64,000 bases of DNA from Actinomycetes bacterium (GCA_021848365.1 JAJZUS010000003.1:1-64000); one strand, 5' to 3'; counted from the stretch's first letter, positions 28,706-39,440 are shown. Numbers and translations are program-made. Notes: generated by a model not told the origin, from the sequence alone.

Positions 28706-30108
28706 TGCAGCTCGGTGACCTGTTCGACGACGCACGGCTCGATCTCGCGACGGCCACCGTCGAGATCCAGAACGTCGAGAACGACTCACGGCGCTGCAGC
28801 CCCGGCTCCCTCTTTCTCGCCATGCCGGGCACGCAGGACAGCGGCGAGCGCTACGTCGACGACGCCATCGACCGCGGAGCGGTCGCCGTGATGGCGACCT
28901 CCGTCGTCACCGACCGGGTGCCCGTCGTCGTCGTGCCGACGAGCCAGGTCCGGGCCCTCGCGGCGGACGTGTCGTCGTGCATCGTGGGTCATCCGGAGCG
29001 CGAGCTCGAGCTCGTGGGCGTTACCGGGACCAACGGGAAGACCACGGTCACCACGCTCGTGGGAGAGATGGCCCAGATCCTCGGCTGGAATGGGGCGAGC
29101 GTCGGAACCCTCACCAACCTGCGCACCACCCCGGCGCCTCCCGAGCTCTACCGAACGCTGCGACGCATCGTCGACGGGTTCACCGGGGCCAGACCACGGG
29201 CCGTCGTGGGACTCGAGGTCTCGAGCCACGCCCTCGACCAAGGTCGGGTCGATGGCCTGGTGTTCGAAGTGGCTGCCTTCACGAACCTCAGCCACGATCA
29301 CCTCGACTACCACGGAACGATGGAGGCCTACTTCGGTGCGAAGTCGGCGCTGTTCTCCGCCGACCGGGCGAAGCGCGCCGTCATCTGGGTCGACGACGCC
29401 TACGGCGCGCGACTCCGCGACGCCGTGCGCGTTCCCGCGGTCGCGGTGACCCGGGCGGACGCCCACGCCGTCACGTCGTCCATCCTCGGCACGTCGTTCT
29501 TCTGGCGCGGGCACCTGGTGCGTTCTCCGCTCGTGGGCGCCTACAACGTCGACAACGCCCTGGTGGCGATGACCGTCCTCTCGGTTCTCGGGGCGCCGGA
29601 CGAGGACGTGGCTGCCGCCCTGAGCACCGTTCACGGCGTCCCGGGGCGATTCCAGGTCGTGCGCGACGCGGATCCGACGGTCATCGTCGACTACGCGCAC
29701 ACTCCAGCCGGACTGGAGCGTTTGCTGCGCGACGTTCGCGAACTCGCACCCGATCGACGCGTCACGGTCGTCTTCGGGTGCGGCGGCGACCGTGATCAGG
29801 CCAAGCGGCCCGTCATGGGATCGGTGGCCGAGGAGTGGTCCGATCGGGTGGTCGTGACCTCGGATAATCCGAGGTCCGAGTCGCCCGATGCCATTATTGA
29901 CGCGATCATGTCGGGGATGGCGGCGGCCCACGCAGTGCACCGTGACGTCGACCGCCGCTCCGCGATCGAGTGGGCGCTCACGACGGCGGCTCCCGGTGAC
30001 GTGGTGATCGTCGCGGGAAAGGGTCACGAGACCACTCAGACGACGGGTGATCGGGTCGAACCGTTCGACGATCGGGTCGTGGTGCGGGAGTGGAGCGAGC
30101 GATGCTGA
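28705..30108 (+). CDS. murE: UDP-MurNAc-tripeptide synthetase (meso-DAP type)
   Basis: GVTGTNGKTTV, DYAHTPAGLE, DNPRSE motif. Confidence 0.95.
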   Translation: MQLGDLFDDARLDLATATVEIQNVENDSRRCSPGSLFLAMPGTQDSGERYVDDAIDRGAVAVMATSVVTDRVPVVVVPTSQVRALAADVSSCIVGHPERELELVGVTGTNGKTTVTTLVGEMAQILGWNGASVGTLTNLRTTPAPPELYRTLRRIVDGFTGARPRAVVGLEVSSHALDQGRVDGLVFEVAAFTNLSHDHLDYHGTMEAYFGAKSALFSADRAKRAVIWVDDAYGARLRDAVRVPAVAVTRADAHAVTSSILGTSFFWRGHLVRSPLVGAYNVDNALVAMTVLSVLGAPDEDVAAALSTVHGVPGRFQVVRDADPTVIVDYAHTPAGLERLLRDVRELAPDRRVTVVFGCGGDRDQAKRPVMGSVAEEWSDRVVVTSDNPRSESPDAIIDAIMSGMAAAHAVHRDVDRRSAIEWALTTAAPGDVVIVAGKGHETTQTTGDRVEPFDDRVVVREWSERC

Positions 30109-31136
30109 GCCTCATGGAGTCGGGCGGAGTCGCCTTCCTGCTGTCACTCGTCGTGATGCCGCTGTGGATCCGCTTCGTCGCCCGGCGCTCCCTCGGCCAG
30201 CACATTCGTGCCGACGCGCCCGCGACGCACCTGGCGAAGGCGGGGACGCCGACCATGGGCGGCGTGATCATCGTGGGGGCGGGAGCGGCCGGATACGTGA
30301 TGGGGCACGTCGGGACCTCGATCGACTTCACTCGGTCGGGCGTGCTCGCGTGTCTCGTGACGGTGGCGAGCGGTCTGCTCGGGTTCGCCGACGACTACCT
30401 GGCGATTCGCAATGCTCGGAACCTTGGGCTCAACAAGCGAGGCAAGCTCGCCGGCCAGCTGGTCATCGCGGGAGGCTTCGCCGCCGCCGCCGTGTGGTGG
30501 GTCCGGACGTCGACCAACCTCTCATTCACCCGATTCTCCTTGCCGGGCTGGAACCTCACGGCCGTTGGCTGGCTGCTGCTCGCGGTCGTGGTGGTGATCG
30601 CCACGTCGAACGCGGTCAACCTCACCGACGGCCTCGACGGGCTGGCGGCCGGTTCGGCGACCTTCGCCTTCAGCGTGTTGTCGATCATCGGATACTGGGA
30701 GTTCCGGCACTTCTCCATCTACCACGTGCACGCCGCCCTCGATCTGGGGCTGCTCGCGGTGGGGCTCCTCGGCTCGTCGCTCGGATTCCTGTGGTGGAAC
30801 GCGGCACCAGCCCGCATCATCATGGGCGATACCGGGTCCCTCGCCATCGGCACGGCTCTGGGCGCCATCGCACTGCTCATGAACCTGGACCTCCTCCTCG
30901 TGATCCTGGGCGGGCTGTTCGTCGCCGAGACGGCGTCGGTGATCCTGCAGGTCGTGAGCTTCCGGCTATTCGGGCGGCGCATCTTCCGGATGGCGCCGTT
31001 CCATCACCACTTCGAGCTCAAGGGGTGGCCCGAGACCACCGTGATCATCCGCTTCTGGATTCTCGCGGGACTGTTCGCGGCCCTCGCCCTCGGGATCTTC
31101 TACGGGGACTTCCTCAAGATCGCGAAGGTCGTGTGA
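30102..31136 (+). CDS. mraY: Phospho-MurNAc-pentapeptide transferase
   Basis: AGTPTMGGVI, NAVNLTDGLDGLA, MAPFHHHFELKGWPE. Confidence 0.97.
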   Translation: MLSLMESGGVAFLLSLVVMPLWIRFVARRSLGQHIRADAPATHLAKAGTPTMGGVIIVGAGAAGYVMGHVGTSIDFTRSGVLACLVTVASGLLGFADDYLAIRNARNLGLNKRGKLAGQLVIAGGFAAAAVWWVRTSTNLSFTRFSLPGWNLTAVGWLLLAVVVVIATSNAVNLTDGLDGLAAGSATFAFSVLSIIGYWEFRHFSIYHVHAALDLGLLAVGLLGSSLGFLWWNAAPARIIMGDTGSLAIGTALGAIALLMNLDLLLVILGGLFVAETASVILQVVSFRLFGRRIFRMAPFHHHFELKGWPETTVIIRFWILAGLFAALALGIFYGDFLKIAKVV

Positions 31137-32395
31137 TGTCGGGTGAGCGGCTCTTCCACCCCTGGCCGCGCGGGAACAACGCGGCACGCTCCGTGCTGAT
31201 CGCCACCCTCATCATGGTCACCTACGGCACCGTGATGGTGGCGTCGGCGAGCGAGGGACAATCGGTGGCGAACGGGGGATCGCCCTGGAGCATCACGATC
31301 CACGACCTCGTGTACCTAGGCTTCGGCCTCGTCGCGCTGTACCTCGGTGGGCGTCTCCGGGTGGGAGCACTCGTGTCGCGAGCCCCGCTGCTCATGGGCG
31401 CCGGCCTGCTGCTGCTCGTCGCCGTGAAGGTCGCGGGTGTCTCGGCGAATGGGGGCAAGCGCTGGCTCAACCTGCACGTCATCTTCCTGCAGCCCTCGGA
31501 GCTGTTCAAGCTGTCCACGATCGTCTTCGTGGCGTGGGCCGTCGCCCGCCACCGCGACGAACTCGGGAGCGGGTCGGGGCTGGTTCGCTGGATGCTCCCC
31601 GTGATCGGCGGCATCGGCCTCATCGTGATCGAGCCCGACCTCGGGACGTCGTCGGTCGTCTTCGCCATCGCCCTGGCGATGCTGGCGGTGGCCGAACTGC
31701 CACGGGTGCTGCTCGGGCGAACCATCGGCCTGTCGCTGCTCGGCTTCGGGGCGATGATGGCGCTGAAGCCTTACACCGCGCAGCGCTTCTTCTCCTTCCT
31801 GCACCCCAACCAGAACCTCCAGGGGGCCGGCTACCAGCTCCTCCAGTCGAAGATCGGTCTGGGGGCGGGAGGCCTCACCGGCCTCGGGCTGGGTCACTCG
31901 CGGGAGAAGTGGGGCCTGCTGCCGAATCCCCACACCGACTTCATCTTCACGATCATCGGCGAGGAGTTGGGCCTGATCGGCACCCTGGCCGTCCTCGGTC
32001 TCTTCGCGTGGTTCCTCTGGAGCGCCACCCGCGTCGTCCAGGAGAGCCGTAACGGGACGAACCGGCTGATCGCCGTCGGCATCACGACGTGGATCGTTCT
32101 CGAGGCCGTGATCAACGTCGCCTCCGTGGTGGGGGGCTGGGCCGTGACGGGGATCCCCCTGCCCTTCTTCTCCTACGGCGGAACGGCCCTCATCTCCCAA
32201 CTCTTCGCCGTGGGACTGCTCTACGGGATCGGCCACGACCGGTCGTCCGGTCCCGACCTTGCCATTCGCCGGGTCGCGCCGGCCGCCGCGCGCCGTCCGG
32301 CGACGCCCGCCTATCGTGACGGCGTGAGAGTCGCCTCGCCGGCGTCGCGCGCCACGAGCTACGGTCCCCGGAGTCGCTCCCGGTTCGTGAGATGA
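31136..32395 (+). CDS. ftsW: Lipid II flippase / SEDS protein FtsW
   Basis: SEDS motifs: FLQPSELFKLS, HPNQNLQGAGYQLLQSKIGLGAGG, HTDFIFTIIGEELG, PLPFFSYGG. Confidence 0.95.
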   Translation: MSGERLFHPWPRGNNAARSVLIATLIMVTYGTVMVASASEGQSVANGGSPWSITIHDLVYLGFGLVALYLGGRLRVGALVSRAPLLMGAGLLLLVAVKVAGVSANGGKRWLNLHVIFLQPSELFKLSTIVFVAWAVARHRDELGSGSGLVRWMLPVIGGIGLIVIEPDLGTSSVVFAIALAMLAVAELPRVLLGRTIGLSLLGFGAMMALKPYTAQRFFSFLHPNQNLQGAGYQLLQSKIGLGAGGLTGLGLGHSREKWGLLPNPHTDFIFTIIGEELGLIGTLAVLGLFAWFLWSATRVVQESRNGTNRLIAVGITTWIVLEAVINVASVVGGWAVTGIPLPFFSYGGTALISQLFAVGLLYGIGHDRSSGPDLAIRRVAPAAARRPATPAYRDGVRVASPASRATSYGPRSRSRFVR

Positions 32396-33510
32396 AGGGA
32401 ACCGTCGTCATCACGGGCGGCGGCACGGGTGGGCACATCTTCCCGATGAGGGCGATCGCCGACGCCCTGGCTCGCGACGGCGTGTCGCCGGAGGACATCC
32501 ACCTGGTGGGCAGTCGACGGGGCCAGGAGCGTCGTCTCCTGTCCGACTCGGGATATCCGCTCACCCTGCTTCCCGGACGTGGGCTCCAACGCTCCCTGAG
32601 CCCCGGGGCGATCGTGCGCAACGCGGGGGCCGTCGCGGGCTTGGTGGCCGCGGTCGTGCGGGCCGCCATCCTGGTCGCCCGCTGGCGACCCGCGGTGGTC
32701 GTCTCGGTGGGGGGCTACGCATCGGTGGCGACCGGTCTCGCCGCGGCGCTGTGGCGGCGACCCCTGGTACTCGTCGAGCTCGACGCCCAACCCGGAGCGA
32801 CGCACCGCCTGCTCTCGCGCTTCGCGCGACGCCGGTGCCTGAGCACCGGCGTCTCCGCGGGGCGCGACGTCGTCACGGGCACTCCAGTGAGCGACGTCAT
32901 CGCGACGCTCGATCGCTCGTCGACGGCGCGTCGAGCGGCCCGGATGGCCTTCGATCCTCCGCTCGACCCGAATCGCGACGTGGTGGTCGTCATGACGGGA
33001 TCGCTGGGCTCGCGACGCGTCAACGACGCGATCTCCGCGCTGGCGGCGCGCTGGTGTGACCGGGAGAGCCTCGCGCTGCTGCACGTGACGGGTCGTCGCG
33101 ACGCCGAACGGATCCGCGCCGCTCGACCGGCGACCGGTGGCCTCGACTATCGCATCTTCGACTTCGCGGACATGACACCGTTGTGGGCGGTGGCCGACGC
33201 GGCGGTCTGTCGTGCCGGGGCCATGACGACGGCCGAGTTGACGGCCCTCGGGATCCCGGCCGTCCTCGTGCCCCTACCCGGGGCGCCGGGGGACCACCAG
33301 ACGGCGAACGCGCGAGCCCTGGTGTCCGCCGGAGCCGCGATCATGGTGTCGGACGCGGACTGCGACGCGGCCCGTCTCGGAGCGGCGCTCGACGAGTTGC
33401 TCGAGCCGGCGGCGCTCGACGCCCGGTCCCGCGCGAGCGCGGCCCTCGGCCGCACGGACGGTGCGGCCGCCATCGCGGCCGTGGTGCGCGACGCGGCGGA
33501 GGGGCGATGA
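32392..33510 (+). CDS. murG: UDP-GlcNAc--MurNAc-(pentapeptide) pyrophosphoryl-undecaprenol GlcNAc transferase
   Basis: GGGTGGHIFP, VVSVGGYASV, CRAGAMTTAEL. Confidence 0.95.
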   Translation: MKGTVVITGGGTGGHIFPMRAIADALARDGVSPEDIHLVGSRRGQERRLLSDSGYPLTLLPGRGLQRSLSPGAIVRNAGAVAGLVAAVVRAAILVARWRPAVVVSVGGYASVATGLAAALWRRPLVLVELDAQPGATHRLLSRFARRRCLSTGVSAGRDVVTGTPVSDVIATLDRSSTARRAARMAFDPPLDPNRDVVVVMTGSLGSRRVNDAISALAARWCDRESLALLHVTGRRDAERIRAARPATGGLDYRIFDFADMTPLWAVADAAVCRAGAMTTAELTALGIPAVLVPLPGAPGDHQTANARALVSAGAAIMVSDADCDAARLGAALDELLEPAALDARSRASAALGRTDGAAAIAAVVRDAAEGR

Positions 33511-34868
33511 CCTTCGAGCGGGGTCGGCGCGTCCACATCGTGGGAGCAGCCGGAGCGGGCATGAGCGGCGTCGCGCGGCTGCTCAGCGAACGGGGGTGTC
33601 GGGTCAGCGGCAGCGACGCCCTGGCGGGCCCCGCGCTCGACGAGTTGGCGGCGATCGGTGTCGTGGTGGACGTGGGTGCCGACACGGCCCACGGTGCCGA
33701 CGCGGACGTGATCCTCTGGTCGCCGGCGGTCGCGGACGACCACCCCGAGCTCGCCGCCGCGCGTGCGCGCGGAGCGACGCTACTGGCTCGGGCGGACCTG
33801 CTGGCGGAACTCGGACGGCTCCAGCCCGTCGTGGGGATCACGGGCACGCACGGCAAGACGACCGCGACGTCGATGCTCGTGTGGGTGATGTCGGCGGCGG
33901 GGCGCGACGACTCGCGGCTCCTCGGTGCTCCGGTGCGGGGTCTCGGGGCGAACGGACACTGGGGTGGGCCCGACCTATTGCTCGAGGTCGACGAGAGCTA
34001 CGGCACCTTCGCGCGGCTCGTGCCGAGGGCGCTCGGCCTGCTCAACGTGGAAGCCGACCATCTCGACCACTACGGATCGGTCGCCGCACTCCGGGACGCC
34101 TTCGTCGCCCTGGTCGAGCGCACCACCGGTCCGGTGGCCGTCTGGGTCGACGATCCCGGCGCGGGCGAGGTCGCCCGTCGCGTCGGCCGCGGGGTGCGCA
34201 CGGTGGGCGCCTCGGCCGACTCGCGTCTCGGCGAGGTGCGAGTCGACGCGACGGGGACCCGGGCTCGCCTCACGCACCCCGAGGTGGGCGAGGTGACCCT
34301 CGACCTCGCCGTGCCCGGGCGACACAACGCGATCGACGCGGCCGTGGTGGCCACCCTCTGCCTGGACCTCGGGATCGAGCGGGACGCGGTGGAGCGGGGG
34401 CTCGCGAGCTTTCGGGGCGCTCCGCGTCGCTTCGACCCGCGGGGACGGTGGCGGGGAGCCGTCGTGATCGAGGACTACGCCCACCTGCCCGGCGAAGTCC
34501 GTGCCACCGTCCAGGCGACGCGGGCGGCGGGGTACGACCGGGTGATCGCCGTCTTCCAGCCCCATCGCGTCAGTCGGACCGTGGCGCTCGCTGGCGAGTT
34601 CGCCGGGGCCTTCGAGGGGGCGGACGAGGTCGTCATCACGGACCTGTACACGGCGGGTGAGCCGAACCCCGAGGGAGTCACCGGACGGGTCGTGTCGGAC
34701 GTCGTGGGGGTCGGCCGTTCCGGCGTGCGCTACGCGGCGACCCCGACCGACGTCATCGCCACTCTGAGTGAGAGCGTCGCGGGGCGTCCAGCCGACGCGA
34801 TCCTCCTCCTCGGTGCGGGCGACATCGCGGCCCGGGTCGTCGAGGGGCTCGACGGGCTCGAGCCGTGA
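33507..34868 (+). CDS. murC: UDP-N-acetylmuramate--L-alanine ligase
   Basis: IVGAAGAGMSGVARLL, GITGTHGKTTATSML, EDYAHLPGEV, FQPHRVSRT. Confidence 0.96.
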   Translation: MTFERGRRVHIVGAAGAGMSGVARLLSERGCRVSGSDALAGPALDELAAIGVVVDVGADTAHGADADVILWSPAVADDHPELAAARARGATLLARADLLAELGRLQPVVGITGTHGKTTATSMLVWVMSAAGRDDSRLLGAPVRGLGANGHWGGPDLLLEVDESYGTFARLVPRALGLLNVEADHLDHYGSVAALRDAFVALVERTTGPVAVWVDDPGAGEVARRVGRGVRTVGASADSRLGEVRVDATGTRARLTHPEVGEVTLDLAVPGRHNAIDAAVVATLCLDLGIERDAVERGLASFRGAPRRFDPRGRWRGAVVIEDYAHLPGEVRATVQATRAAGYDRVIAVFQPHRVSRTVALAGEFAGAFEGADEVVITDLYTAGEPNPEGVTGRVVSDVVGVGRSGVRYAATPTDVIATLSESVAGRPADAILLLGAGDIAARVVEGLDGLEP

Positions 34869-35764
34869 CCTGGGCCGAGCTGCGTCGTCGTGGCGGTGAC
34901 CGCGTGCGCGAGGGGGAGTCGCTCGCGTCCTACACCACCTATCGGGTTGGGGGCGAGGCACGAGCTCTCGTGATCGTGGCCTCACGCGCCGACTTGGACG
35001 AGATGGGCCCGGCCCTCGTCGACCTCGAGATCCCGTGGTTCGTGGTGGGCAACGGGTCGAACCTGGTCGTCGCCGACGGCCGACTCGACGTCGTGGCGGT
35101 CCACCTGACGGGCGAATTCGAAGGGCTCGAGGTGCGGGGAGCCGAGGCGACCCTCGGCGCCGCGATGGCCCTGCCCGTCGCCGCGCGACAGCTGAGCGCT
35201 CGGGGGCTCACCGGTTTCGAGTGGGCCGTGGGCGTCCCCGGGACCGTGGGGGGCGCCGTCGCCATGAACGCGGGAGGTCACGGCTCGGACATGGGGGCGT
35301 GCGTGAGCGCGGTCGAGGTGTGGCGGGCCGGCACGGTCGAGTGGTGGGGTCGGGAGCGATGGCGCCCCGGCTACCGCACCAGCGCCGTCGTCGGGGGCGA
35401 CATCGTTCTGGGAGCGCGACTCATCCTCGCCGAGGGCGACGCCGAGGTGAGCCGCGAGCGGCTGCGCGAGATCGTCGCGTGGCGTCGCGAGCACCAGCCC
35501 GGCGGGGCCAACGCCGGCTCGGTCTTTCGGAACCCGCCGGGCGACAGCGCGGGACGCCTCATCGAGGCCGCCGGATGCAAGGGGTGGCGACGAGGTGGGG
35601 CGGTAGTGAGCGAGAAGCACGCGAACTTCATTCAGGTCGAGCCGGGCGGGACCGCTGGCGACCTCGTCGATCTCATTCGGGCGGTGCGCGAGGCGGTCGA
35701 GACCGCGAGTGGGGTGCGACTCGTCACCGAGAACCGGTTCGTCGGCTTCGGAGACGCGCCGTGA
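34865..35764 (+). CDS. murB: UDP-N-acetylmuramate dehydrogenase
   Basis: TTYRVGGEARALV, GNGSNLVVAD, GVPGTVGGAVAMNAGGHG, GSVFRNPPGD. Confidence 0.96.
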   Translation: MTWAELRRRGGDRVREGESLASYTTYRVGGEARALVIVASRADLDEMGPALVDLEIPWFVVGNGSNLVVADGRLDVVAVHLTGEFEGLEVRGAEATLGAAMALPVAARQLSARGLTGFEWAVGVPGTVGGAVAMNAGGHGSDMGACVSAVEVWRAGTVEWWGRERWRPGYRTSAVVGGDIVLGARLILAEGDAEVSRERLREIVAWRREHQPGGANAGSVFRNPPGDSAGRLIEAAGCKGWRRGGAVVSEKHANFIQVEPGGTAGDLVDLIRAVREAVETASGVRLVTENRFVGFGDAP

Positions 35765-36654
35765 GTCGGCGCCGACCCTCGCGTGACCCGGCGCCCGCCG
35801 CGCGCCCGCATCCATCGCGTTCCGCGCGCGGGGGAGCGACGGCGCGCGCCCCCCGCCGTCGCGCGCGAGCGACGTCCGGTGCGGGTCGAGCCGCGAACCC
35901 TCCAGCCCCCCGACCGCGACGCCCTCGGCGCGTGTCGTCACGCCGTCGTCGGGTCCTCGGTGCGGTGTTCGCGATGCTCCTGCTCCTCGCCACCCTGGCC
36001 GTCGCCGGGAACTGGATCATCCACCGATCGATCTTCTCGGTGCGTCACGTCACGGTGTCGGGGGAGCGGCACGAGAGCGCGGCCGCCGTCGTCGCCGCGT
36101 CGGGTCTCGGGAGTCACCCACCCCTGATCGACGTACGCGGGAGCGCCGTCGCCCGACGGATCGTGGCCCAGTTCCCCTGGATCTCCTCGGCGCGGGTCGC
36201 CGTGCACTGGCCCGACGCCGTCGCGATCCAGGTGAGCGAGCAGCGACCGGTGGCCGTCGCCTTCGACGCCCATCACGTGCTGCACTACGTCGGCGCGGAC
36301 GGACGAGAGCTCTCGGTAGCCCCCCTCAGCGCCAACTACCCCACGCTCGTCTACGAGCACCCGAGGGCTGCGACGTGGCCCTTCGCCCGCGCCGGACGCA
36401 ACGCGGCGACGGTGGCCGCGCGGCTCCCAGCAGCCTTCGCCGCACAGGTGTCGAGTGTCGACGTGGCGGCGTCGGGCTGGGTGACGCTGCAGATGACGAC
36501 ACCGGTGCGCTTCGTCATCGGACTGCCCGTGCAATTGGGCGACAAGTTCACCTCGATCGCCTCGGTGATCGCCCACGCGACCCTGCGGCCGGGCGACGTC
36601 GTCGACGTGACCGTTCCCGGATCGCTGGCTGTCACCGGTCCGGCTCCCTCGTGA
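35761..36654 (+). CDS. ftsQ: Cell division protein FtsQ (POTRA)
   Basis: R/P-rich cytoplasmic N-terminus, TM, FSVRHVTVSGERHE POTRA; dcw position. Confidence 0.9.
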   Translation: MSRRRPSRDPAPAARPHPSRSARGGATARAPRRRARATSGAGRAANPPAPRPRRPRRVSSRRRRVLGAVFAMLLLLATLAVAGNWIIHRSIFSVRHVTVSGERHESAAAVVAASGLGSHPPLIDVRGSAVARRIVAQFPWISSARVAVHWPDAVAIQVSEQRPVAVAFDAHHVLHYVGADGRELSVAPLSANYPTLVYEHPRAATWPFARAGRNAATVAARLPAAFAAQVSSVDVAASGWVTLQMTTPVRFVIGLPVQLGDKFTSIASVIAHATLRPGDVVDVTVPGSLAVTGPAPS

Positions 36655-36663
36655 GGCCCGTAG

Positions 36664-36692
36664 TTGACCGAAAAACTGGCGAAGACTAGCCT
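36664..36692 (+). promoter_or_regulatory. Housekeeping-type promoter for ftsZ
   Basis: TTGACC (36664-36669) - 17 nt - TAGCCT (36687-36692), about 70 nt upstream of the ftsZ ATG. Confidence 0.65.
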
Positions 36693-36764
36693 GGCGGGGC
36701 ACTTATGCGGTCGGGCGCTCGGCTCGATGGGACACAATAGGGAGAGCAGCCCGAAGGGGGTTTC

Positions 36765-37856
36765 ATGAGTCTGAGCCAGAGTAACTACCACGCCGTGATC
36801 AAGGTGGTCGGCGTTGGTGGTGGTGGCGTCAACGCGGTGAATCGGATGATCGCGGCCGGGCTGCGCAACATCGAGTTCATCGCGGCCAACACGGACGCGC
36901 AGGCGCTTCTGCTCAGTGAGGCCGACCTCAAGATCGACATCGGCCGTCAGCTCACTCGTGGCCTCGGTGCGGGTTCGGATCCGGAGGTGGGCCGCCAGGC
37001 GGCCGAGGAGCACCGCGCGGAGATCGAGGACGCCCTGCGCGACACCGACATGGTCTTCATCACCGCCGGTGAGGGCGGCGGAACCGGTACGGGCGCGGCC
37101 CCGGTGGTGGCCGATATCGCGCGCAGTCTCGGCATCCTCACGATTGGAGTGGTCACGCGGCCGTTCTCCTTCGAGGGCAAGCGTCGCGCCACCCAGGCCG
37201 AGAAGGGCATCGAGGCCCTACGGGCGAAGGTGGACACGCTGATCGTCATCCCGAACGACCGGCTGCTCTCGGTCACGGCGGCGGAGACCTCGATGATCGA
37301 CGCCTTCAAGATCGCCGATGACGTCCTGTTGTCGGCGGTGCGGGGAGTGACCGATCTCATCACGGTGCCCGGGCTCATCAACACCGACTTCGCCGACGTC
37401 AACGCCATCATGCGCAACGCCGGCACGGCCATCATGGGTGTCGGACAGTCGACGGGCGAGGGTCGGGCGGTCAACGCGGCTCGTGCGGCCATTACCTCAC
37501 CGCTGCTCGAGGCCCAGATCGACGGCGCGCGCGGGATCCTGATGAACATCGTCGGCGGGTCCAGCATCACGCTCAGTGAGGTGACCGACGCGGCGAACAT
37601 CGTCCACTCGGTGGCCCACCCCGACGCGAACATCATCTTCGGTAGCGTGATCGACGACTCGATCGGCGACGCCGTCCGCGTGACGGTGATCGCGGCGGGT
37701 TTCGACCAGTTGACGCCGGCGGCCCCACGTCCGTCGACGACGACGAGCCAGCCCGTCATGACCGAGGGGCCGCGGACGGACATCTTCGCCAGCGCCGACG
37801 AGGACTTCTTCGACATCGGCGGAGATGACGACCTCCCCACCTTCCTCCAGCACTGA
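36765..37856 (+). CDS. ftsZ: Cell division protein FtsZ
   Basis: [27 protein letters not shown]-terminal DDLPTFLQH. Confidence 0.98.
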   Translation: MSLSQSNYHAVIKVVGVGGGGVNAVNRMIAAGLRNIEFIAANTDAQALLLSEADLKIDIGRQLTRGLGAGSDPEVGRQAAEEHRAEIEDALRDTDMVFITAGEGGGTGTGAAPVVADIARSLGILTIGVVTRPFSFEGKRRATQAEKGIEALRAKVDTLIVIPNDRLLSVTAAETSMIDAFKIADDVLLSAVRGVTDLITVPGLINTDFADVNAIMRNAGTAIMGVGQSTGEGRAVNAARAAITSPLLEAQIDGARGILMNIVGGSSITLSEVTDAANIVHSVAHPDANIIFGSVIDDSIGDAVRVTVIAAGFDQLTPAAPRPSTTTSQPVMTEGPRTDIFASADEDFFDIGGDDDLPTFLQH

Positions 37857-38517
37857 GGACGAGCTGACGGCCCGCGTGCGGGCCGCCCTCGACGACGTCG
37901 CGGAGCGGTTGGCGCGGGCCGGGGCCGACCCCGAGCGTGTTCGGGTGGTCGCGGTCACCAAGACCTTCGGACCCGAGGCGGTGCGGGCGGCGGCCGGGGC
38001 CGGGATCACGGCCGTGGGGGAGAACTACGTCGCCGAGCTCGAGGAGAAGAGGGCTGCGACGCGCGACGTGGCGGTGCGCTGGCACTTCCTGGGGGCCCTG
38101 CAGTCCAACAAGATCGCGCGCGCCCTCGCGGCGGCCGACCTGCTCTGCGGTGTGGCGCGGGCGAGCGAGATCGACCGCATCGCCGCACGTCGTCCCGGAG
38201 CCGCCATCTACGTCGAGCTGGACACGACGGGCAGCGCGCAGCGTCCCGGCGCCCGCGCGGCCGAGGTCCCCGACCTGGTGTCGCGAGCGCGTGATCGCGG
38301 CCTCAACGTCGAAGGGCTGATGACCGTGGCGCCGCCGGACGTCGACGGTGCGCGGGAGGCCTTTCGGACCGTGACCCGCCTCGCCGATGCGTTGTCCCTG
38401 GTCGAGAGGTCGATGGGCATGAGCGAAGACTTCGAGCTGGCGGCGCAGTGGGGAACCACCGAGATCCGACTGGGACGACGACTCTTCGGCCCTCGGGCCT
38501 ATCCGAGCAAGCCCTGA
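37825..38517 (+). CDS. YggS-type pyridoxal-phosphate-binding protein
   Basis: [54 protein letters not shown]; start could instead be GTG 37876. Confidence 0.93.
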   Translation: MTTSPPSSSTEDELTARVRAALDDVAERLARAGADPERVRVVAVTKTFGPEAVRAAAGAGITAVGENYVAELEEKRAATRDVAVRWHFLGALQSNKIARALAAADLLCGVARASEIDRIAARRPGAAIYVELDTTGSAQRPGARAAEVPDLVSRARDRGLNVEGLMTVAPPDVDGAREAFRTVTRLADALSLVERSMGMSEDFELAAQWGTTEIRLGRRLFGPRAYPSKP

Positions 38518-38555
38518 CCTAACATGGGAACCTGCCGTTCGCCGAGGAGAGCGAG

Positions 38556-39161
38556 ATGAGAGACACGATTCGAAAGGCGCTGGGGTTCCTCGGACTCATC
38601 GAGGACGAGTACGGCGACTTCGGCCCCGGCGCGTCGTCGCGCCCCTTCACCGAGCCCGTGGATTACCCGGAGGAGCAGTGGGCTCCACCGGCCCCGTCCC
38701 CGGCGCCGGTGACCCCGCCCCCGGTACGCCCCTACGCGAGCCAGCCCGCTCCCGTGATCCGGGGTCAGCAGGCGGCGCGACGCCCCTCGTCGATCTCGGT
38801 GATCGATGGGGCCGGCGACCCGCCGCGGGTTCGCCCGATGCCGAATCCTCGTCCCCGGGGTGCCGCGGCGCCCGCGGAACGAGAGCCGGCCATCCTCTTT
38901 CCGACGTCGTACAACGAGTCGCGACGGATCACCGACCTCCTACGGGGATCGCGCGTCGTGGTGCTGAACGTGGCTGAGGTCCCGGGCAGCGTCGCGCGTC
39001 GCCTGGTGGACTTCGCCGCCGGGACCTCCTACGCGCTCGGTGCGAAGATCGAGGTCCTGGACCAGGGCGTCTACCTGATCCTGCCCCAGGGGACGCACGT
39101 GAGCGCGGAGGCGCGACTGGCCCTTCAGGCCTCGCGCTACCGCAGCTTCGACAACGTATGA
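38556..39161 (+). CDS. sepF: Cell division protein SepF
   Basis: FPTSYNESRRITDLLRGSRVVVLNVAEVP...RLVDFAAGTSYALGAKIEVLDQGVYLILP. Confidence 0.95.
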   Translation: MRDTIRKALGFLGLIEDEYGDFGPGASSRPFTEPVDYPEEQWAPPAPSPAPVTPPPVRPYASQPAPVIRGQQAARRPSSISVIDGAGDPPRVRPMPNPRPRGAAAPAEREPAILFPTSYNESRRITDLLRGSRVVVLNVAEVPGSVARRLVDFAAGTSYALGAKIEVLDQGVYLILPQGTHVSAEARLALQASRYRSFDNV

Positions 39162-39403
39162 TCCTCGTCCACGAGCTGTTGGGGCTCTACGTCTGGGTGC
39201 TCATCGCTGCGGCGTTCATGAGCTGGATCCCGTCGGGGTCCGGGGGCCTCGAGTCGGTGCGGCGAGTGCTCGCGACCCTGACCGAACCCGTACTGCGACC
39301 ACTGCGGACGATCCTGCCTCGACCCCGCATCGGAGCGGTCGGACTGGACCTGTCGGTGCTCGTGGCGATCATCGTGGTGCAGGCGATCAACGTCTACATC
39401 TAA
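39158..39403 (+). CDS. YggT family membrane protein
   Basis: 81 aa, two TM, TEPVLRPLRTILP motif. Confidence 0.92.
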   Translation: MILVHELLGLYVWVLIAAAFMSWIPSGSGGLESVRRVLATLTEPVLRPLRTILPRPRIGAVGLDLSVLVAIIVVQAINVYI

Positions 39404-39427
39404 CCCGTTCGCGCCGAGGCGCTCGGG

Positions 39428-39433
39428 TAGGGT
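39428..39433 (+). promoter_or_regulatory. -10 box TAGGGT, 7 nt before the divIVA ATG (leaderless-type)
   Basis: TAGGGT-agcgggc-ATG. Confidence 0.45.
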
Positions 39434-39440
39434 AGCGGGC

